A stretch of 45,930 nt of DNA, taken from NCBI GenBank assembly GCA_021780475.1, contig JAJXYR010000231.1, positions 1 through 45,930 on the forward strand, written 5' to 3'. Numbering within the stretch: the first letter of the stretch is position 1; every line of letters starts with the position of its first letter. The notes below the pieces were generated by a model. It made no database searches and was not told the DNA's origin. It saw only the letters and a list, made by a program, of their open reading frames with translations. Below are positions 41,612 through 45,930 of this stretch, piece after piece. The DNA comes from Pseudomonadota bacterium (GTDB taxonomy: Bacteria; Pseudomonadota; Gammaproteobacteria; Steroidobacterales; Steroidobacteraceae). The translations under genes and the position numbers were made by a program.

Positions 41612-42631
41612 TCAGGCGTTGTCGTAGACGACTTCGAGGGAAGTCTTCGCAACGATCGCGCCGCCGCACATGTCGACTTCGGTCGCGGGTTCCAGCACCA
41701 CGCCGCGGCCGACCGCCTCGCCCTTGAACAGGCCGAGCAGGCTGTCCTGCGTCAACGGCTTCGGTCGCAGCGGCGGCGCGTCGGCGACGCTGCCGGCCAG
41801 CTGTTCGAACAGCGGCGCCCAGGTCGAGCCCGGCTTGCCGACGATGTCGTAGTTCGCGCTCTTGCGGCGAATGTCCTCGTTCGCCGGAATCGCGGCGAGC
41901 ACCGGGATTTGCGCGGCGGCGGCGAAGGCCTGCGCCTCGCCGGTGCCGTCGTCCTTGTTGATCACGAGACCGGCGACGCCGACGTTGCCGCCGAGCTTGC
42001 GGAAATATTCGACCGCCGAACAGACGTTGTTGGCGACGTACAAGGACTGCAGGTCGTTGGAGCCGACGACGATGACCTTCTGGCACATGTCCCGGGCGAT
42101 CGGCAGGCCGAATCCGCCGCAGACGACGTCGCCGAGGAAGTCGAGCAGTACGTAGTCGAAGCCCCAGTCGTGGAAGCCGAGCTTCTCGAGCAGCTCGAAG
42201 CCGTGAATGATGCCGCGCCCGCCGCACCCGCGGCCGACTTCCGGTCCGCCGAGTTCCATCGCGAACACGCCGTCGCGCTTGAAGCAGACGTCGCCGATGG
42301 CGACCGGCTCCCCCGCCGCCTTCTTGCGCGCGGAGGTCTCTATGATCGTCGGACAGGCACGGCCGCCGAACAGCAGCGACGTGGTGTCGCTCTTCGGATC
42401 ACAGCCGATCAGCAGCACCTTCTTGCCGAGTTGCGCCATCATGTACGACAGGTTCGCGAGCGTGAAGCTCTTGCCGATGCCGCCCTTGCCGTAGATCGCG
42501 ATCACCTGGGTCGACTTCACCGGCGGCGCCGATGAAACCGGATCGGGCTCTATCGCGGCTTCCGCGCGCAGGGACTGGATCCGGACTTGTTCGGCGCGCA
42601 GCGCGGAGGCATCGGCGGAATGGGTGCTCAC
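41612..42631 (-). CDS. bchX: Chlorophyllide reductase iron protein X
   Basis: BchX is the NifH-like ATPase that donates electrons to BchYZ. The 339-residue protein has a 30-40-residue N-terminal extension typical of BchX, then the P-loop [35 protein letters not shown], and cluster cysteines in [13 protein letters not shown] and [12 protein letters not shown]. Serine after GKS and the extension separate it from BchL and NifH. The start is GTG at 42631 behind GGAGAT, overlapping the bchC stop (GTGA). Confidence 0.96.
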   Translation of the reverse strand: MSTHSADASALRAEQVRIQSLRAEAAIEPDPVSSAPPVKSTQVIAIYGKGGIGKSFTLANLSYMMAQLGKKVLLIGCDPKSDTTSLLFGGRACPTIIETSARKKAAGEPVAIGDVCFKRDGVFAMELGGPEVGRGCGGRGIIHGFELLEKLGFHDWGFDYVLLDFLGDVVCGGFGLPIARDMCQKVIVVGSNDLQSLYVANNVCSAVEYFRKLGGNVGVAGLVINKDDGTGEAQAFAAAAQIPVLAAIPANEDIRRKSANYDIVGKPGSTWAPLFEQLAGSVADAPPLRPKPLTQDSLLGLFKGEAVGRGVVLEPATEVDMCGGAIVAKTSLEVVYDNA

Positions 42632-43605
42632 GATGGGGATCTCCAGTCGAGGATCATTTTCAGGCACGCAGGGTCGCCGAATGCGGTTCGGTAGGCCGCG
42701 GGCGCCTCGGGCGCCTGGTGACGATGCGTGATCAGTCCGTCGAGACTCAGGCGTCCCGATTCGACCAGTCGCTTGACCGCGATGAGGTCGGATTCCCGCC
42801 ATTCGGCGGCGACGCGCAGACGCGCCTCGCGCATGAACGCCGGCGCGAACTGGAATGTCAGCGGCTCGGCGTAGAATCCTGCGAGCACGATCTCGCCTCC
42901 GGGCGCGAGCCGCCCGATCAGCGAGTCGATGAGCCGCGGATCGCCGCTGACATCGTAGATCGCGCGATAGTCGTGGCGCGCATCGGCTTCCGGGGCGAGC
43001 ACTTCGTAGCCCTGTGCGCCGCCCGCGCGCGCGGGATTGCGCTCCCACACCGTGACCGGTGCCGCGCCGGCATCGATCGCCGCGATGCGCGCCAGCAGGC
43101 GGCCGAGCACCCCATGTCCGACGATGAGGTCGGGTCGGGCCGCGTTCGCCGCCGCCATCGCATGATGCGCGGTGGCCGCGAGCGCGAGCAACACCGCTCG
43201 CTCGCCGAGATCCTCGTCGACCGTCGTGGCCCGCGCCGCGGGCACCACGATGCGGGCGGACGCGCCGCCAAAGAGGCCGCGCACTTCGCCGTAACAGCGG
43301 GCGCCGGGCACGAACACGCGCTCGCCGACGCGTCGACCGCAGCGCGCGCCCGCGTGAACCACGCGTCCGACCGATTCGTACCCCGGCACCAAGGGATAGC
43401 CCATTCCCGGAAACGGCGGCATGCGCCCCGCCCACAACAGGCGTTCGGTGCCGGTGCTGATGCCGGACCACTCGACATCGATGACGAGATCACCCTCGCC
43501 GGGAGGGGTGAGATCGAGCCGGCTGACCCGGAGTTGTTCCGGCCCTTCGAACACGACCGCCAAGGTCGTGAGCGTCGAATTCGAGCCGGGGTGCATACCA
43601 TTCAT
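42628..43605 (-). CDS. bchC: 3-hydroxyethyl bacteriochlorophyllide a dehydrogenase
   Basis: BchC oxidises the C3 hydroxyethyl group to acetyl after BchF and BchXYZ have acted. The roughly 325-residue protein belongs to the zinc-type medium-chain dehydrogenases. Marks are [54 protein letters not shown] and a degenerate nucleotide fold [18 protein letters not shown] at 43605 is chosen behind AGAAGG; TTG at 43614 and ATG at 43596 are alternatives. A pair of PpsR boxes lies upstream, inside the end of crtF. Confidence 0.94.
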   Translation of the reverse strand: MNGMHPGSNSTLTTLAVVFEGPEQLRVSRLDLTPPGEGDLVIDVEWSGISTGTERLLWAGRMPPFPGMGYPLVPGYESVGRVVHAGARCGRRVGERVFVPGARCYGEVRGLFGGASARIVVPAARATTVDEDLGERAVLLALAATAHHAMAAANAARPDLIVGHGVLGRLLARIAAIDAGAAPVTVWERNPARAGGAQGYEVLAPEADARHDYRAIYDVSGDPRLIDSLIGRLAPGGEIVLAGFYAEPLTFQFAPAFMREARLRVAAEWRESDLIAVKRLVESGRLSLDGLITHRHQAPEAPAAYRTAFGDPACLKMILDWRSPS

Positions 43606-43645
43606 CGGCGCCAACTACCTTCTGGGCGGGTCATTCTGATTGTGG

Positions 43646-43689
43646 TGTCAGATTACGCTTACTATTTCGATTGTCAACTCGCTGGAACA
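43646..43689 (-). promoter_or_regulatory. bchC promoter with paired PpsR boxes
   Basis: TGTCAACTCGCTGGAACA (43672-43689) is a perfect TGT-N12-ACA. TGTCAGATTACGCTTACT (43646-43663) matches except the last base. They are exactly 8 bases apart, the spacing known for CrtJ/PpsR at bchC promoters. The minus-strand -35 TTGACA is at 43677-43672, with TAATCT or AATCTG as a weak -10 16-17 bases on. The crtF stop codon (43674-43676) lies within it. Confidence 0.8.
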
Positions 43690-44816
43690 GTTCTCGTCGT
43701 TCCAACGCCTTTACGGGCCACGATCACGCGACTCAGTAGCGGTTGACGGGTACGCAGTGTCTGGGCTGACGCGAAACCTGCCGTGCGCAGCATCGCCTTC
43801 AGGACCTCGGGCGTGCGTGGCTTGCCGCTGCCCATCGCGAGCAGGTAGAAGCCGAAATACGCGTCGCCCACCGGCGCGGCGCCCGGCGTGCCGGCCATGG
43901 GCTCCGCCAACAAAAGCACGCCGTCGTCCGCAAGCGCCCGATGCGTCTCGCACAGCACCCGCATCGCAGCTTCATCGTCATGGTCGTGGACGACGCGAAC
44001 GAGGCTGATCACGTCCGCGCCCGATGGCAATGGGTCCCGCAGAAAATCCCCGCCCACCGCGCGCGCGCGCTCATCGAGTCCGTTCGCACTGAAAATTGCC
44101 CGCGCCCGCGCGGCGACCGGAGGCAGGTCGAACAACATCACGCCGAGCGTCGCATGACGCCGCAATGCCTCGACACAAAAGCCGCCCTCGCCGCCACCGA
44201 CATCGAGCAGCACCCGATGATCGGCCAACGGATAGGCATCGAGTATTTCGGCGGCGACCAACGCGTTCGACTCGGACATCAACGTCGTGTAGGCGGCGAT
44301 GTCGCCACCGCTCAGTCCGGCCGGCGACCCCGTCCGCGCATAGGCCCAGTAGCGCCCGAGTTCAGTCGCCGCGTGTTCGCCGCGCAGCAGCGCCACCGGA
44401 TCGTTCAAATCCGCGTACAGCATCCGGTGATGCTCGATCATCGATCCAACGCCGGGATTGCCGAGCAGTGCGGCCCCCAAAGGCCCGAGGCCGTAGCGAC
44501 CGGCGCTGCGCGCATCGACCAGTTGAAGCGACACGGCCGCATCCAACAGTCGTTGCATCGAAGCCCTGGGTACGTTCAACGCGGTCGCAAGCGCCTCGAC
44601 GGTCTGCGGACCATGCCGCAGGTGTTCGAACAATCCGAGACGCACGCAGGCGAACAGGATCTGCGAATAAACGAAGCCGGCGCAGACGTCGAACAGTGCG
44701 CGCGCCTGGGTCCTCGCGGTGCCGCGTGTCAGCGGGAAGGCCGCAGCCCAGCGCTGAAATCGCGGACTCGCGAGCCAGCGATCGCGAATCGCGAGCAGCT
44801 TGTCCGGAAAGCGCAT
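43674..44816 (-). CDS. crtF: Hydroxyneurosporene O-methyltransferase
   Basis: CrtF methylates the C1 hydroxyl of carotenoids of the spheroidene/spirilloxanthin branch with SAM. The 380-residue protein has a dimerisation/winged-helix N-terminus (ALFDVCAGFVYSQILFACVR, then LGLFEHL). The SAM motif is HRVLLDVGGGEGGFCVEALR near residue 200, with VISLVRVVHDHDDEAAMRVL and VLLLAEPMAGTPGAAPVGDA later. It starts 18 bases after crtE. Its last bases carry the bchC promoter. Confidence 0.94.
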   Translation of the reverse strand: MRFPDKLLAIRDRWLASPRFQRWAAAFPLTRGTARTQARALFDVCAGFVYSQILFACVRLGLFEHLRHGPQTVEALATALNVPRASMQRLLDAAVSLQLVDARSAGRYGLGPLGAALLGNPGVGSMIEHHRMLYADLNDPVALLRGEHAATELGRYWAYARTGSPAGLSGGDIAAYTTLMSESNALVAAEILDAYPLADHRVLLDVGGGEGGFCVEALRRHATLGVMLFDLPPVAARARAIFSANGLDERARAVGGDFLRDPLPSGADVISLVRVVHDHDDEAAMRVLCETHRALADDGVLLLAEPMAGTPGAAPVGDAYFGFYLLAMGSGKPRTPEVLKAMLRTAGFASAQTLRTRQPLLSRVIVARKGVGTTRTVPAS

Positions 44817-44834
44817 GGCGGCGCGAGGCCGCGT

Positions 44835-45704
44835 TCAGGCAGCCGGCCGCGCCAATTCACGCGGCAGCAAGCGGCTGGCCTCGGCGGTGATATGCGCGCG
44901 CAATTCCAGCGCGCCGGGGCACGGCGGAATCGCGGCGATGGCCGACGCGACGAGATCCTCGAGCCGCGCAACGGCGCCGCGCAATCCGAAGCTCGCGACC
45001 GCGTTGGGCCGGCCGAGGCTTGCGTCCCGGCCTACCGGTTTGCCGAGATCGCGCTCATTCGACACCACATCCCGAATGTCGTCCGCAATTTGGTATGCCT
45101 CGCCGATGCGCTCGCCGAGCGGGTGCCACGAGCGCTCGGCATGCCCGGCGGCGCATGCGCCTCCCGCCGTCGCCGCGGCGAACAGCGCGCCGGTCTTGGC
45201 ACGCTGATATGCTGCCAAGGCGATGTCTTTTTCGCTTTCCCAGGCCTGTCCCGCGGTGATGCCGTGCGGCGCACCGGCCGCGCGGGCGACGATACCGATC
45301 ATCGCCGGCAGCCGTGCCGGAGCCCCGCGGCCCGCGTCGGCGAGAAACTGGAACGCGAGGACGATCAGCGCATCGCCGGCGAGGACCGCGATCGGTTCGC
45401 CGAAGGCCTTGTGTACGGACGCGCGACCGCGGCGCGTAGGCGCATCGTCGAAACAGGGTAGGTCATCATGGACGAGGGACGCGCAATGCATCAGTTCGAT
45501 CGCCACAGCCATCGCCGCCGACAAGCCAGGGCGATCGTCCGCACAGGCCCTGGCGACCGCGAGGCAAAGCCGGGGCCGGATGCGCGCGCCGCCGGGAAAC
45601 ACTGCGTAACGCATCGCTGCCGCCAAAGACGGTGGCCCATCGGCCGCGTGCGCGAGTCTCAAGGCCTGACCCAAGGATCGTTCGATCGGTGACATCGAAT
45701 CCAT
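44835..45704 (-). CDS. crtE: Geranylgeranyl diphosphate synthase
   Basis: CrtE makes GGPP for carotenoids and for the bacteriochlorophyll tail. The 289-residue protein starts MDSMSPIERSLGQALRLA behind GGGGGAG. The first aspartate-rich motif is HDDLPCFDDAPTRRGR (residues 79-94), preceded by FPGGARIRPRLCLA, and the second is AYQIADDIRDV near residue 210. The open frame extends upstream but homology and the ribosome binding site fix 45704. It is divergent from a carotenoid desaturase gene and shares a control region with it. Confidence 0.94.
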   Translation of the reverse strand: MDSMSPIERSLGQALRLAHAADGPPSLAAAMRYAVFPGGARIRPRLCLAVARACADDRPGLSAAMAVAIELMHCASLVHDDLPCFDDAPTRRGRASVHKAFGEPIAVLAGDALIVLAFQFLADAGRGAPARLPAMIGIVARAAGAPHGITAGQAWESEKDIALAAYQRAKTGALFAAATAGGACAAGHAERSWHPLGERIGEAYQIADDIRDVVSNERDLGKPVGRDASLGRPNAVASFGLRGAVARLEDLVASAIAAIPPCPGALELRAHITAEASRLLPRELARPAA

Positions 45705-45736
45705 GGAAGCTCCCCCTTTCAGTCGCGGCGTTGTAG

Positions 45737-45780
45737 TGTAATGCGAGATTGTCATATCGGTTTGTAATGTATAATAGACG
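45737..45780. promoter_or_regulatory. Shared crtE/desaturase control region with PpsR-type boxes
   Basis: TGTAATGCGAGATTGTCA (45737-45754) and TGTAATGTATAATAGACG (45763-45780) are near TGT-N12-ACA and again 8 bases apart. A perfect -10 TATAAT (45770-45775, plus strand) lies in the second box, and TTGTCA (45749-45754) is a possible -35 with a short 15-base spacer. A promoter for crtE on the other strand is not clear. Confidence 0.6.
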
Positions 45781-45819
45781 CTATTGTTTATCGAGTCGAC
45801 AACGCCGTAGAGGTCATCG

Positions 45820-45930
45820 GTGGCTACGCCGCGCATCGGGATAATTGGAGCCGGCATTGGCGGTTTGGTCGCCGCGCTGGACCTCGCGCACCGCGGCTTC
45901 GACGTCGTCTTGTTCGAGCGTGCGGCCTCC
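45820..45930 (+). CDS. crtD: Carotenoid desaturase, probably CrtD, start only
   Basis: The 37 visible codons begin at GTG 45820 and read RIGIIGAGIGGLVAALDLA, then HRGFDVVLFERA. This is the N-terminal FAD-binding fold (GxGxxG, then an acidic residue at the end of the second strand) of the phytoene dehydrogenase family. Position divergent from crtE-crtF favours the methoxyneurosporene desaturase CrtD, but CrtI has the same fold start. The rest is outside the window. Confidence 0.65.
   Translation, partial: MATPRIGIIGAGIGGLVAALDLAHRGFDVVLFERAAS

Overview
The window is about 46 kb of uniformly GC-rich, gene-dense DNA holding most of a purple-bacterial photosynthesis gene cluster (PGC) plus about 12.7 kb of flanking metabolic genes. 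The organism is a phototrophic proteobacterium. The type-II reaction centre genes (pufL, pufM, puhA), a tetrahaem pufC, a HiPIP, the PpsR/PpaA regulator pair and the order bchFNBHLM-lhaA-puhABC-acsF-puhE suggest a gammaproteobacterium. A betaproteobacterium cannot be excluded. The only cyclase seen is the O2-dependent AcsF, so bacteriochlorophyll can be made with oxygen present. No tRNA, rRNA, CRISPR array, insertion sequence or phage gene was seen, and no gene-free stretch exceeds 300 bases.

Layout. (1) 1-12741 is the metabolic flank. It has a sodium/solute symporter (partial), a ThDP enzyme divergent from a Mo-bisPGD oxidoreductase, a nadA-nadB-apt-nucleosidase operon, a LacI-type regulator, an MFS transporter and a fructokinase-like ROK kinase. 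Three similar LacI-type operators lie at the promoters of the symporter, the MFS gene and the kinase, which points to a small sugar regulon. (2) 12829-18551, minus strand, reads ppaA-ppsR-bchG-bchP-tspO-small membrane protein-HiPIP and ends at a strong hairpin. (3) 18781-32629, plus strand, is a tightly coupled operon bchF-N-B-H-L-M-lhaA-puhA-B-C-acsF-puhE. (4) 32609-35120, plus strand, is a copper module: a CopZ-like protein and a Cu+ P-type ATPase, behind a promoter shaped like a CueR-type (MerR family) promoter. (5) 35068-45704, minus strand, reads crtE-crtF-bchC-X-Y-Z-pufB-A-L-M-C and converges on the ATPase gene. (6) 45820-45930, plus strand, is the start of a carotenoid desaturase, probably crtD, cut by the window edge.

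How the genes work together. BchH (with BchI/D, outside the window), BchM and AcsF build the isocyclic tetrapyrrole. BchL-N-B and BchX-Y-Z are the two nitrogenase-like reductases, and BchF and BchC modify the C3 side chain. BchG and BchP attach and reduce the tail. CrtE starts carotenoid and tail synthesis, and CrtF and the partial desaturase act late in carotenoid synthesis. PufL/M, PuhA and PufC form the reaction centre, PufA/B form LH1, LhaA and PuhB/C/E assist assembly, and HiPIP is a likely periplasmic electron donor. PpsR-type boxes (TGT-N12-ACA and near matches) lie before bchF, before bchC, and between crtE and the partial desaturase. Their positions suggest that PpsR with its B12-binding partner PpaA controls the set.

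The least expected features are the copper efflux module inside the PGC with its own metal-type promoter, the out-of-frame split between its chaperone-like and ATPase parts, and the structured leader with a run of nine G before ppaA.
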